NCBI GenBank assembly: GCA_028015205.1
Contig: CM051516.1
Location: 51,526,230-51,590,229, forward strand
Length of the DNA: 64,000 nt
Direction: 5' to 3'
From: Mytilisepta virgata
Taxonomy: Eukaryota; Mollusca; Bivalvia; Mytilida; Mytilidae
The translations under genes and the position numbers were made by a program. The notes beneath the pieces are model-generated. The model saw nothing but the letters and a program-made list of their open reading frames with translations. It did no database searches and had not been told where the DNA came from. Positions 44,159-56,037 of the stretch are shown one piece after another; position 1 is the first letter of the stretch, and every line of letters starts with the position of its first letter.

Positions 44159-47100
44159 ATGACGGTAAAAGTTCTCTTTCAGCTAATATTATTCTTTATA
44201 CGTGAGTATACGTTTTACATTACATAACTTAATTCAGATGCATCAACATGTTAATTGGATTATGTTAAATTACGTCGAAAACTATTACCCCCATTACTCC
44301 CAATAAAGTATTATAAAAGAGTAGAAATAAGTACATTTAAATGAAATTAAGGAGCATATTAACTTCCTGTCACATATAGTACTCGTGTTGGCTATAGTAA
44401 TATTGGACAAGTACTACGACCTGGTGGAGCCGAGGAACAATTCGTAATATTAAAACTATTATTAAACTATTATCTTGAATCCTAAAGCTTGTCATTTTGA
44501 AAATGACCAATCAATCTTAAAACATTTTAAAATCATAATGTATTCTATATTTATTATGAATTATTTCTTTAAAAAAAAACCAGACATGTCAGTTTTGCAC
44601 ATGGGTCATGATGACTGTCTAATAAAGATAAAGATACCTTATTTGGGATATTGTTATCTCGTTTCAGTCACATCATTGTCAAAAGCAGACTGTCGTGCGG
44701 GATGGTTATACTACAGTGGATCATGCTATCTTATTGTAACGAATACTCTGAGAACTTGGCATGATGCACAGGTACAAATATTACAATTATTCACTTGTTT
44801 TTGTAATTTACTGAAACTTTGCTGTTTTCAGAATACGATATTTCGTTGTTTTCTGGTAATCTACTTTAGGAAATTAACTTATATTTGCGTGGAATATTTA
44901 TTTTCGTGATTACACTTATCATGAACCCAATAAATCTATGATGAATGCATATGTTAACTTTCAGTGGAAATTATTACATGTCAGTATGAGAACATGTTGA
45001 TGTGCTATGAGTATAACCGCTGAGTCAGATTTTAACTTCCTAGCATATGAGGAGTACATGTCACCCAGCCCGGGCACGTTATTCTGACCAGCAGTAGTGA
45101 GGACCTAAATTAGTTAAACAGTATTAATTTGAATATTTTACATCTCAATAGCAGTCATCTTGTTATGATATGTATGAAATGTGTTATATTTATATGCACA
45201 ACAGAATAATACTTAAGGTATCCGGACCATAAATGACCACGTGATTATTCGACAGTTCCCGGATGTTCCATCAACGCAATTGAAATGACCTCGGTAATTA
45301 TCGGCAAACTTCGGAAATGCCAATATAACTAACTTATTTTTACAGACTGCATATAAGCAACAGAGTGTGTTTCAACTTGAGAAAAATATATATACAAAAT
45401 TCCAGCTTTAAATTTTTTGGTTCAGCCATTCACGGTCAAAAAGAGATACGATACACTTTTCGTTCATGATCTATTATGGTCCGGATACCTTAACATTTAC
45501 AGTTCTAGAATAAGGTCACCTTCTTCATAATCATAATAATGAACCAATTTAACCCAACCACTGTTAATTGTCTGTAAAATTATCCTGGGTTTGTATTTTG
45601 TTCACTTTATGCCATTTCTTGAAGAGGAGAATGTTGATTGGTATGTCATTGTTCTATTTTCCTGAGACTACATCTTTTGAATACATGTTTACGCTGATGT
45701 TAGCCATATATTCCACTCGTCATATACATTTTGTACGAATTTCAATATGTTCCCCATATGGATTATAAACTCATGTCTATGTCTATAATATCAGTAAAAA
45801 CTTTAATCCTGACCTTTGTTTGCTCTGGTCGTACATTTTGCCAAACGAATGTCAAAGCGATAAGACAGGACAACCAGAATAAAAAATATACTGAATTCAA
45901 TAATAAATGCAGATCAGACAGGGTACGTGAAAAATAGGTTTATAGGCTTCAACCTGAGGGCAAATCAGAGACGTTTTAGATTACTGTGATAAATTTAACA
46001 TTGAAGGAGCAATTCTATTCATAGATTTTAAAAAAGCTTTTGATACCTTAGAATGGAACTTTTTATATCAAACTTTGGAACATTTCGGGTTTCATGAAAA
46101 TTTTATCAATTGGATAAAAACACTCTACAAGAATATCAATAGTACAGTTTGTAATAATGGATGGCTCTCGGCACCGCTCACCCCAAAACGTGGGGTCCGT
46201 CAGGGATGTCCCTGTAGTTCAATTCTTTTCGTGGTGACCGTTGAAATAATGGCATGCAAATTAAGAGAAGATAAGAGTATTAAAGGAATACAAATTAAAC
46301 TCGATAAAAAAACTCATAGTTTAAAAATAACGCAAGTGGCGGATGATACCACACTTTTCCTACAATCTAAAGAAGAAATACGCGCGGCTTTAAATATCAT
46401 AGAAACTTTTGGAACCTTTTCAGGACTAAAACTAAATAAAACAAAAACAGAAGGTATTTGGATAGGTAAAATGAAAAAATGTAAAGATAAAGTAGATGGT
46501 ATAAATTTCACAGACAAACCGGTAAAAGTACTAGGCATGTATTTTGGAACAAATAAAAATGAATGTGATAAACTAAATTGGGAAACCAAATTTCAGAATA
46601 TAAGAAATTTAATTAACTCTTGGAAAAAAAGAAATCTGACAATGATCGGAAAAATTTTAATAATTAAAACTTTATTAATCCCACAACTGACTTTCCTGGC
46701 CAACGTCTCAGTTTTAAATAACAAGCTAGTAAATGAACTTGAGAGAGAAATGTATGTGTTTATATGGGACGGAAAAAGAGACCGTGTCAAAAGACAAACT
46801 TTATGCTCAAACTTAGAAGAAGGGGGGTTAAATATGATAGACGTCAAAACATACTTTTCAACACTTAAAATTAAATGGATTTCGAGAATTATCGAATCTA
46901 ATGAAGAACATTGGACAGTCATTCCAAGGTTTTATTTAAATAAATTTGGAGACAATTATCTAATTTTCAAAATGAATATCAGTACGGAAGCTCTTCAGAA
47001 ACTTAACGCGTTTAAAGAAATTCCTGAATTTTACTTAGAAATAATCAAAGTTTGGATTAACATCTGCGATAGAGATTCTTCAAAACCAACAAATTTTCGC

Positions 47101-50100
47101 GAAATAAGAAAGCAAATAATTTGGGGAAACAAATTTATCCGATTTCGAAATAAACCCTTATTAATGAGTAATTGGATTAACAGTGACATTATTTACATAA
47201 ATGACATGTAGATGAAAGGGGAGAAATTAGTCGAGAAAAAGTGTTTACAAAATTAAAAATAAAAAGTAATTGGATTGCGGAATTAGCAATGATAAAAAAA
47301 TCCATACCAAAAGTTTGGCAAACTATTCTTAAGAGCGAAAATTCACTCAAGACAAATGTTAATATAAACAGACGTGCTTTTAGAACTAACAAAACTTTAG
47401 ATGAAATAAAAAATACAAACAATAAAACTATTTATAGAAAATTACTTCAAGAAAAACTCATCAAAAATGTAGGTGTCTGTAAATGGGAAAAAATGTATAA
47501 CCTTGGAAACTCACACTTTGCGTATCTTTTTAAATTCATTCACAAACTCGAACAAAATAAATTAAAAGTATTTAGATGGAAACTTATCAGTAACATTCTC
47601 CCGTCAACTGAAAATTTATATAAATGGAAATGGACATCCTCACCAAACTGTTCTCGTTGCGGATGTATTGACACATACCAACACTTTTATATTGAATGTT
47701 TAACCCTTAAAGACTTTTGGGTAATTTTAAACGAAAAACTTGCTAAAATAAATTTCAATAAGAAAGTAAACCTTAAAGATATAGTCACTGGTTACAAAAT
47801 AAAACAAAGAGAATATTGGGGGCTAAATGTTATTTTTACCGTTATAGGTTTTACAATCTATAAATACTTTTATATCTCAAATCAAAGAGAAAAATCAGTA
47901 GATATATATAACCTTTTTAAATCAGAATTCAGTGCAAACGCAGAAATCAAATGTAAAGAAAATAAAGATATTTTAATAGGCAAATTCAAAAGTCTACTTT
48001 AGGTTTTCTTTGTACGATTGATATTGTTATTGATTGCTATTTATTCAAACAGTTGTGTATTGTGTATCAACTTCTTTACTTCTCGGAAAGACGTAAATAC
48101 ATCTTGTGTTTCTTAATAAATCTTCAAACTCAGCAAATAAGAAATGTATTAGTAATCCATTATTTAAACACAATCAGTAAACAGTAGAAAAGCCACGTGT
48201 TTTCACTTACACGATTATTTTTTTTTTCAGTGTCATAAGATCAGGTAAAATTAAATAATACTCGAAAAGGTCATTCTAGTGAATAAAAGGTCATTCTTTT
48301 GATATCATATATATGAAAGTTAAAAAGATAATTGTTTTATTTACTTCGATTTTCTACTTATTGAAGAGAAGTAAAGAAAATAGATAATAAAAAGAAATAA
48401 TATTAGGTTTTTATTTTGTCATTTAATTATATGTAAAACTAACATTATGAATTATATGTGTTACTCACATGTGTAACAGTAGAGCATGATTTGTCTCCCA
48501 AAATTACCTACCGCACCAACCGGGGATCGAACCCGGAACCTTTGGTTCAGTAGTCCACCGCTCTACCAACTGAGCTAAAGGAGTACACATGAAACCCTGT
48601 TCATTGTGAGTACTAACCTTACAGGGACCTTCTGTGAAGCTGTTAGCAGAAAGGGAAATTGTTTAATAGCAAGCAGTATCTGAATAAACAAATTATTTAT
48701 TGGCAAAAAAAAAAGAGGACAAATTCGTTAGGACATTGGGGAAGAAAATAAAACACCAGGAGTGACATCGATGTCCCGAAAGAGTAATCATATCATACTC
48801 TGTTAACGGCATCCATCGAATTGAAAGTGTGTAATGTACAGTATATATTAAGTTTGTAAGGTATCAATTCCAGAAAGAGGTGAAGTCGAAGGATATCTGT
48901 CCTCGTTGGAAAGAAAATTCGTTATGACATCCGTAAAATGTGTGACGCGATGATATCAAGAAGGACTGAAATTAACCTCTTTGAAAAGTAGTAATTTCAA
49001 TCCGATGCGGAAAATCATCGTACACATTACAAGTGCAACAGTAACGAATTAATTGTGTTAAGCAGTGTTATTGCTTGGAAAGGGAAATTTTACGTTCGTC
49101 ATAAGGGGTTGGTTTTTGTCGCCCTTCATCTTTAATGAATTAGTACAAGTCTATGTATGAAGAAAGAGTGGATTTATCTTAGGTCCGTTAATTTAAATTT
49201 TACCGTGGGAAACGCTAGACATCATTAAAACTAGGATTTGTGGAAACTGAAATCAACGAAAAGGGCTAGCCTTTTCTAATGCTTATACTAATGAAAGGGA
49301 TTTTACGTGAATATGATGTCAACGCAAACAGATGTCACATTTTTTAACACAATCATTTCGGTATTGTTGGCCTTTAAGAAACACATGATTACTATTTAAA
49401 TTTTCAACATTCTAATAAATTTATGAGGTTTTTCCCTGGAAATCATTCTGAAGTATATGGCACGCAATGTAACTGTTGAATCTCTGTCTACAGTCTTACT
49501 GACACTTACCACGTGTTTTAATCATTGTATTTTTTAACTGAAGAACTACTGTGCACAGTTTGGAGCTACACTGGCATATGTTACATCAAACAATGAAAAC
49601 AACTTTTTGAGATATCAACTCATAAACATATCCGGACACTCAAAAAGATCTATAGACGGTAAGTCAAAGAATTTTAGATTGAACAGGTGTATCAAATTAT
49701 TAATCTTACTTGTAAGTCGGAAATGAAATATCGAAAGTTATGTCAAGTTGTTTGGATTGTGATTTCGATCAATTATAACATTCGACACAGCTAATAATAA
49801 CAACGTTAAACTCTAAAGTTTCCTTACTTTCTGCTTTATGTCGATCTTTAACATTGTATGTTATTACTCTCGAAATGGATTTGAGTAAAATTTGTATGAA
49901 GACAAATAGTATCTTTAACAGTACTTGTTAGATGATTGAAAATAAGAATCAGCTCAGGTTTCTTTGGAAATTTTTTAGGTGACTTTTGGATTGGTGGTTC
50001 GGATTCAATAATTGAAGGAGAATGGAAATGGCAACCTGGCGGAGGAAAAATCCATTGGTTTAACTGGGTCGAAAATCAAGGTCACAGTGGAGATTGTTTA

Positions 50101-51685
50101 GAGATTATTGTTTGGCCTCATAAAGTTGGAAAATGGAATGACGATCATTGTGAAGACCATTCACATTTTATTTGTGAAATGCCGTAAGTTTTTATACATG
50201 GAACATGTTTTAATGAATAATTTAAATATGCCGTGGCCTCTGTCTGTCATTTTCATTATTCAAAGTAATCTACATTTTAAGTAGAAGATATTTTGGATAA
50301 TCTAATTGCGGCGGCCTCTAAGTCATATCGGTATACAACATACGTAATGAGCTACCCAGATTTTGTTTTACAGTGTTTTGATATGCAGTACTACAGAAGC
50401 AAATAGTTGCAATCTTAAAGCTTAAACCTTGTGTCGCAAAACTCATGTCACTTAATATTGCGCATAAAATTGAAAAAACTTATATCATAGCTCTTGTTTA
50501 ATTTTCAGGAATAACTCATTTTCCATTGCTGCATTTTTTTTAATTGCAATATATGTGATATGCATATAGAATACACAATTCCATTTAAAATGGTTCGTTA
50601 TTAGATAAGTTACATGTACATCTAGATATGTTCGTTTGGATACTTGGTTCTTTTTTTTCTGTCCAGATGAGCTTTTACCTATGTCTAGTATCCGAAATGT
50701 GGGCTTTTCAGGCAGCCTGGCCTGAAAACATAAATGGAGGTCATAGTGCTTGTAGATCTGTTTCCATAGTCTTGATAGTCATAAAAGTTCTTCTTAACTA
50801 ATTATTTGGGATACTGCGAGGACATAAAATATTTTGTCTTTTTATCGCTTGTTACTATGAAAGAATTGCATATAGATGATTAAAAAAAATTACGATTTAT
50901 TTAAATAGTTAATTAGTATGATCACGTATCGTAAAGAGGAAACAAATGTAATCCAATACTAGCAAAATTTTGTCTTTTGAATTTGCCATTTGAGGCAACC
51001 TTTTTGGCTAAATTATTGTTTTAGTTTATCGACTTTTATAGTGTGTTTTGATAATTGTGTTTACTTTTCCTTGACCATATCAAAAGAGCGGAGGGTGTGG
51101 GCTTCACGAAACTGGTTAAACTCCGCCGCATGTTATGTGCATGTCTGAAGTCAGGAAATTATGGTCATGACTTTCTGTCTCGGTTAACTTTTTAGATCAT
51201 TTATTCATATTCTGACACAATGTTGTACCGATGAACAAGTACTTATTAATTACTCTGGGACCATTCAGGGCTTGCGGCATGATATGGTTTTCCACTATTG
51301 AAGACCATGTTTTGGTTTGGTTATATACTTGTGATTTTGTGCTTTTTTGGTAACTTCACCCCATGTCCGTTATTCCTCGCATTAATCGCTTTATCATGGA
51401 AAATATTCGAGACAGTCATTAAGTAATATCAAACCAAACTGATTTGTGCATTCAAACGAAATTTGGAAGAACAATATTTTCTAAGGACATATCTGATTAG
51501 CATTTATAGAGTTACTGTAGCTTTTTCTTATCGCATCTCAAAGATTATGAATATTATTAATTCGTACCTATTTAATCACAAACTGCTAAACGCTCCAAAG
51601 TCATGGCCTGATGGATAACTGTGATTAACAGTAAAAACTTTATTTTGCCAATATTTTTAATTTCAGGGATGATATTTTCGGATAA
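44159..51685 (+). CDS. secreted C-type lectin (gene C, 5 exons)
   Basis: Exons: 44159-44201, 44668-44771, 49544-49658, 49979-50183 and 51667-51685; phases 1, 0, 1, 2 close to 161 codons. The signal peptide is MTVKVLFQLILFFI. One C-type lectin domain of the long form follows: ADCRAGW..Y.GSCY, NTLRTWHDAQ, CAQFGATLAYV, GDFWIGGSDS.IEGEWKWQ, then NWVENQGHSGDCLEI and KWNDDHCEDHSHFICE. The usual sugar-selecting EPN or QPD tripeptide is not present; QGH stands near that place. The WND calcium motif and all framework Cys are intact. The last exon adds only five residues (DDIFG after the shared Pro). Intron 2 has taken up a LINE and a MITE. The likely role is binding of microbial or self glycans outside the cell. 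Confidence 0.9.
45213..45493. mobile_element. 281-bp MITE with perfect 20-bp terminal inverted repeats
   Basis: TTAAGGTATCCGGACCATAA (45213-45232) is the exact reverse complement of the right end (45474-45493). Both outer ends read TTAA/TA, so a TTAA (piggyBac-type) or TA (Tc1/mariner-type) target duplication is likely. There is no ORF inside. It lies in intron 2 of lectin gene C. Confidence 0.85.
45866..48002 (+). pseudogene. L1/Tx1-like LINE reverse transcriptase, 5'-truncated and frameshifted
   Basis: The relic begins within the finger region (INADQTGYVKNRFIG), shifts frame near 45960, and continues with ILFIDFKKAFDTLEWNFL. The long frame 46075-47211 holds GVRQGCP, VADDTTLFL (catalytic DD at about 46342) and EEGGLNMID. 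A second shift near 47210 leads into 47241-48002, which carries a zinc-knuckle-like CSRCGCIDTYQHFYIEC, typical of the C-terminus of such LINEs. No endonuclease or ORF1 is present. At least two frameshifts show it is dead, but the long open frames suggest a fairly recent insertion. It lies in sense orientation in intron 2 of lectin gene C. Confidence 0.85.
48511..48585 (-). repeat. tRNA-like sequence, SINE head or tRNA pseudogene
   Basis: The minus strand shows a good D arm (TAGCTCAGTTGGTAGAGC), an anticodon-loop-like CTACTGA and a perfect T arm (CCGGGTTCGATCCCCGG). The anticodon stem pairs in only about three of five positions and the acceptor ends do not pair. That argues for a tRNA-derived repeat, related to the one at the right edge of the window. 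It lies in intron 2 of lectin gene C. Confidence 0.6.
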
Positions 51686-51925
51686 CACTTTGAACAGAAG
51701 AAAGAAAAGATAAACATATCATTCCAGAAATAATCCAACTATTATATCTTAAATAATGGTATATAATCAGAAATTAAATCGCTTAATATTCATAGATTTA
51801 CATGTATAGATAAAATAAAACAGAACGATCGTATATTGGACCAAAATTGATTTTATTTGCATTTACCTTTTCCCAGAACCTTTTTCCTTTTTCGGCCTGG
51901 TTAGTTAACAGCAATAAAACGGTTA

Positions 51926-52033
51926 TGTTTGTTTGTTTAATTGGGGTTTTACGCCGTTTTTAGCACATTTGGCTATTTCGCGGCGGCCAGTTTTTATTGG
52001 TGGAGGAAGTCGGAGTACCCAGAGAAAAAAATC
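51926..52033 (-). repeat. SINE body fragment
   Basis: It shares GCCGTTTTTAGCACATTTGG, CTATTTCGCGGCGGCCAGTT and TTATTGGTGGAGGAAG with the complete SINE at 56246-56518. It lacks the tRNA-related head, so it is truncated. Confidence 0.75.
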
Positions 52034-52485
52034 AAGTTAAATCTTTAAAAAAGAAAGGTATTACATTACGATGTTTACTTAAAAGATAATAAGTGATAAC
52101 TTCCAGTTTGAATACTCACCAATGAACGATATGTAGACAATTCTGCATATATACCGAAGAAATCCGTAAAAGAATAAACAAAAGTCGTATTGAAATGTCA
52201 CAGAGAAAATACGTAAATATTTACTGCCAACACTACCTGTTCCTCCGTGCCAATAAGATGATCAGCTACAAAATAAATACATGTCAAGTATAAAAATTAG
52301 TTTTTAAAAGACAACGAATACCTGGGAGTTCGTATATTCAAATTCTTTGAATTTCTTTATTACGTATTTCGATTTTCACGTTCAGCCTCTAGAGCTCTTT
52401 TAGATTTGTACCTCAATATGATAAATCTGTAGTTTTTTTTATCTGCTTTGTGTGAATATAAAAAAAACCAAAACGAAAGGGACAA

Positions 52486-52690
52486 AAAAGGGGGAATAGT
52501 CACAAAATTCTAAATCCAAGGCAAAGAATGATACACACAACAAACAAACGCCACAAGGCTACATGTAAAACCAACAGAATAAAAAACATATAATAAACCA
52601 AACAAAAAACATTAGAACAACACAAAACAGAAAATAATGCCATAGCAACGTGAAACCCCAGAAAACCAGAGTGACATCAGTTGGTTCAGT
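52486..52690 (-). repeat. third-subfamily retroelement tail
   Basis: It carries AAATTCTAAATCCAAGGCAA, AGAATAAAAAACATATAATA and CCAGAGTGACATCAGTTGG in the same order as the copy at 39690-39880, and inverted relative to 26212-26440. Confidence 0.6.
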
Positions 52691-52856
52691 AATTGTGTGA
52701 CTAAGGGTCAATTTAGGTATAAACAGAGAGAATATGGACTAACTACCAATGTTCGACACCGTTACACGTGTATAAGCATATTACATAAAATTCAGTGTTT
52801 TTTCTCTCATTACCTTGATCAAGGCTTTTTTTTAAAAAGTATAGTCGCGACCAGTC

Positions 52857-53625
52857 ATAACCTCTCGTCTAAGTTAACTTCCAGAGCAGTTCTGAGAGCT
52901 GCTCTAAGTTAACTTAGAGCAGTCAGGAAGTAGAACAGCTTTGGTCAAGAATTATAGCGGTCCTGGTCCACGACTGCTTTTTAGAACAGCTCTGGCCAAG
53001 AGTCAGAGCAGTCCTGGTCCACTATTGCTTTTTTAGAACAGTTCTGGTCAAGATTTAGAGCTGTCCTGGTCCATGACTGCTTTTTTTAAAATAATGTTTT
53101 ACTCAAGAAGAAAAGATCTAGAGTATAAAATTGTATATAGAAAAATAAATAATAAATAAATAACAAAATTAAAATTTAAAAATAAATAAATAAATAATAA
53201 AATTAAAATAAATAAATAATAAAATTTAAAAACAAAATAATAATAATAATAAATTAAATTTAAAAAAAATATACGACAATTAAAATTAAAAAAAGGATGG
53301 CCTCTGATATGGGTTCTCCCTGGAAAAATATCCTAAAGAAACCCAAAACATTGAAGGAATAATGATGTATTCAATATCAGGTCAGTGACACGATTCATGA
53401 ATGGGTGGGTAACATAATTAAAAAAGAATGTTATAGACTTGTTCTAGAGCATGAGAGGTTAGAGCTGTTCTAGACCATGATAGTTCAGAGCTGTTCTTGG
53501 ACACCACAGCTTAGAGCAGTCAGAATCAGTCAGTATTCTGTTCTAGAGCAGTCAGGATTCTATTCTAGAGCAGTTCTAAAGCAGTCAGCAGAACTGCTCT
53601 AAGTTAACTTGATGAGATGTTATGT
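52857..53625. mobile_element. fold-back element with repeat-built inverted arms
   Basis: The left end ATAACCTCTCGTCTAAGTTA.. and the right end ..TAACTTGATGAGATGTTA are inverted complements over about 40 bp, including AAGTTAACTT and AGAGCAGTTCTG. Inside each arm lie tandem units: left AGAACAGCTCTGG.CAAGA..AGAGC.GTCCTGGTCCA, right TAGAGCAGTCAG..TCTGTTCTAGAGC. The centre (about 53135-53270) is an AAAT-type microsatellite. No ORF is present. Confidence 0.65.
53135..53270. repeat. (AAAT)n-type microsatellite
   Basis: Long runs of AAATAAAT, broken by AATAATAAT, form the centre of the fold-back element. A similar run is at 62165-62235. Confidence 0.8.
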
Positions 53626-53880
53626 CTGCACTTAACTGTACAATTAACATGCATAAAGCTCGATTCTAATAGATCCCTTATATACAATTATATGAAACGT
53701 CCCATGCAGTGATAGGAACTGACTTTTCCCCCTTTATGTTTTGTCGGTACACTTTAGAACTTGGTGTGTGGGTTTGACTGCAATATGGCTTCCTCTTGAT
53801 TTCTTTCTTCTTTTTTGTCATTTCACATCAGATATTGGATGTTATCTCTTTTACCTCACGTCCGTTGGTTTTTCGTATAA

Positions 53881-54048
53881 TTGTTTGTTATTTAGGGTTT
53901 TTCGCCGTTTTCAGCACATTTAGCTATTTCGAGGCGGCCAGTTTTTATTGGTGGAGGAAGCCGGAGTACCCGGAGAGAACCACCGACCTTCAGTAGGAAA
54001 ATTGGCAAATCCTTGTCAATTTAGATCGGAGTCGAACACACCCCGCAT
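53881..54048 (-). repeat. SINE body fragment
   Basis: It shares TTCAGCACATTTAGCTATTT, GGCGGCCAGTTTTTATTGG, GAGAGAACCACCGACCTTC and GTCGAACACACCCCGC with the complete SINE at 56246-56518. The tRNA-related head is missing. Confidence 0.75.
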
Positions 54049-54765
54049 ATATTATGAAAATGTAACCAGTACACAGTCAGTGAGACATGAACTCTGCATT
54101 TCTACAGCAAGTGGACCTCTTACTTTAAAAAGACAGTTGGGTTGTTTTGTGGACTTTCTATAATCAAAAATATAACTTTTGCATGTGATTGAAAATCCAG
54201 ACTGTGTCAGGTTTTGCGTGCTAACAAGAGGGGCAGATTGATCGTGAAACGATCTTTACTAATCTGTGTCTCTTATACTTCGGCAGCTGATTTATTGACG
54301 AACAACTGTAAAATTTATGAAAATTTTGTACATTACTATAGTGTATTTGTTATGTCCTGAAGGTCAACACGGTTGAACCTTCTAGAAAGAACACTTGCAC
54401 ATGTTCAGAAACGTCAGATATGTTTGTCGCTTATTACGCAAAAATCAGGAATTACACACAAAAAATGGGAAATCCGCTCTCGTAAAATATTGGACAATTT
54501 CGGCGTTGGAAAAGACAATAATTACGGCTATTGGAAAACAAAAGGTAATTAAAGCAACTGTTATACCTTTTCAATAAAATATTTAAGATATTCATGAAAA
54601 ACAAAATGCCGTTTTTAAAAAGACACACGGTGGCTTTATATCGACTATGAAGTTTACAGGAAGTAATATCAAAGCAATACTTCTAATCAGAAATCAGGAT
54701 CTCAATATTCCTGTATTATCTACTGTTAAGGAAGATCAAACTCAATGTATAGTGTTAAAAAAAGG

Positions 54766-55053
54766 GACAAATATACCTCAGCGGCAATACGAAAACGTAA
54801 TCCATTGGACAGACAAACCCGGGAAGACAAATGAACAACCACAAGCACAACAAATAAACACAGAAAACTGAAACACAATGGACAACACGAACTCCTATAA
54901 AAACCAGGAGTGAACCCAGGTGCTCCGGAAGGGTAAGCAGTTCCTGCTCCGTATACGGCACCCGTCGTGAAGTTCAACAAAGTCAATTCGGTGGAAGTCA
55001 CAAATCGGTAGAGGCACATGAAATGTTACGACAGTGGGAACAGGTCCAATAGT
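54766..55053 (-). repeat. retroelement 3' end (5'-truncated copy)
   Basis: In minus orientation it starts near the end of the reverse-transcriptase ORF (GGACCTGTTCCCACTGTCG). It runs through CCTCTACCGATTTGTGAC, CACGACGGGTGCCGTATACG, CTTCCGGAGCACCTGGG and GTTTATTTGTTGTGCTTG. It is the same tail as 42912-43165. Confidence 0.75.
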
Positions 55054-56037
55054 GTTAAATGTGTCATACATTCTTCCTTGTTCTTAAAGTACAGACACGT
55101 TCGGGGGTTTTCTGTTTGCTTCCTAACTTTTGGTGATAACGTATCACTTACATAAACATTGCAAAAATAATATAAAATATATTTTTTTAAGTTGAAGTAC
55201 AGTTGAAATTCGTTGTCTCGATCTCGTTTGTTTCGAAAACTCGAACATGTCGAGGCATTTCTCCGGTCCGGTCACATTTTCCATTTTTTCAATGCATTTT
55301 TATTTTGTTGGGTCGAATTTGATTGATTACAAATCTCGGTTAACTCGAGCGTATTTTGAAATCCATTCAAAGATAAGAATCGCTTGTATCGGGAAATGTA
55401 TTGAAAGTTTCAGCAGGAACATTTTATAAGTAGTTCCATTAGACCATACACGCATATGCTTCCACATGTTTTATAAATTTAAGACCTTTCAACGACATTT
55501 AATGAAAAACACCGATAAAAGGACTGCTGTGTGTATTATATTCCAATACTGAATGAGTGAGTTTCTGATATACATTAAGACCACACTTTTCTGACGAAGT
55601 CGCTTTGTATCGGAATCTCGGTTTTATGTACTTTTCAATTGTCTTGTCCCTTCGGTGTTCCCGGGCTAAGGCTAGGGTATGCATAAGAACTTTATCAACA
55701 GACAGCTGATATCGAAAAAATGTAAAGCATATATTAATTATAAGAAAATCAAACATTTTCTTAAGAATACTTTTTGATACCTTTTTTTCTCTACCGAACT
55801 TTATATTTGTACGGCGCAGGTTTCTCTGAACGTTAAATGTTGGATAATTCGACCAGCTCTCACAGTTCTTTATTTTAAGAAATATTGTAGTAATTTTTAG
55901 AGAGTCTAAGAATAAGCCGGATGTTTAAAATTATGCAAAGAGGTGCAGAGTGCAAATCAGACGATCTTCTTATCACAAAGTATTTCTATAGTTTTAATAC
56001 AGGTATTATTAGATATACATTGAGGAAACGTTTGTCG

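Larger units (their letters stand above)
51686..56037. other. spacer between lectin genes C and D
   Basis: No host gene recognised. It contains, in order, a polyadenylation signal near 51814, two SINE fragments (51926-52033 and 53881-54048), a retroelement tail (52486-52690), a fold-back element (52857-53625) and a retroelement 3' end (54766-55053). Short ORFs at 54395-54871 show no family motif. Confidence 0.6.

Noticed and set aside
46314..46922. Two minus-strand ORFs of 91 and 109 codons
   Set aside because: Antisense shadows of the LINE reverse transcriptase.
48511..48585. Functional tRNA gene
   Set aside because: D and T arms are good, but the acceptor stem does not pair and the anticodon stem is weak; better explained as a tRNA-derived repeat.
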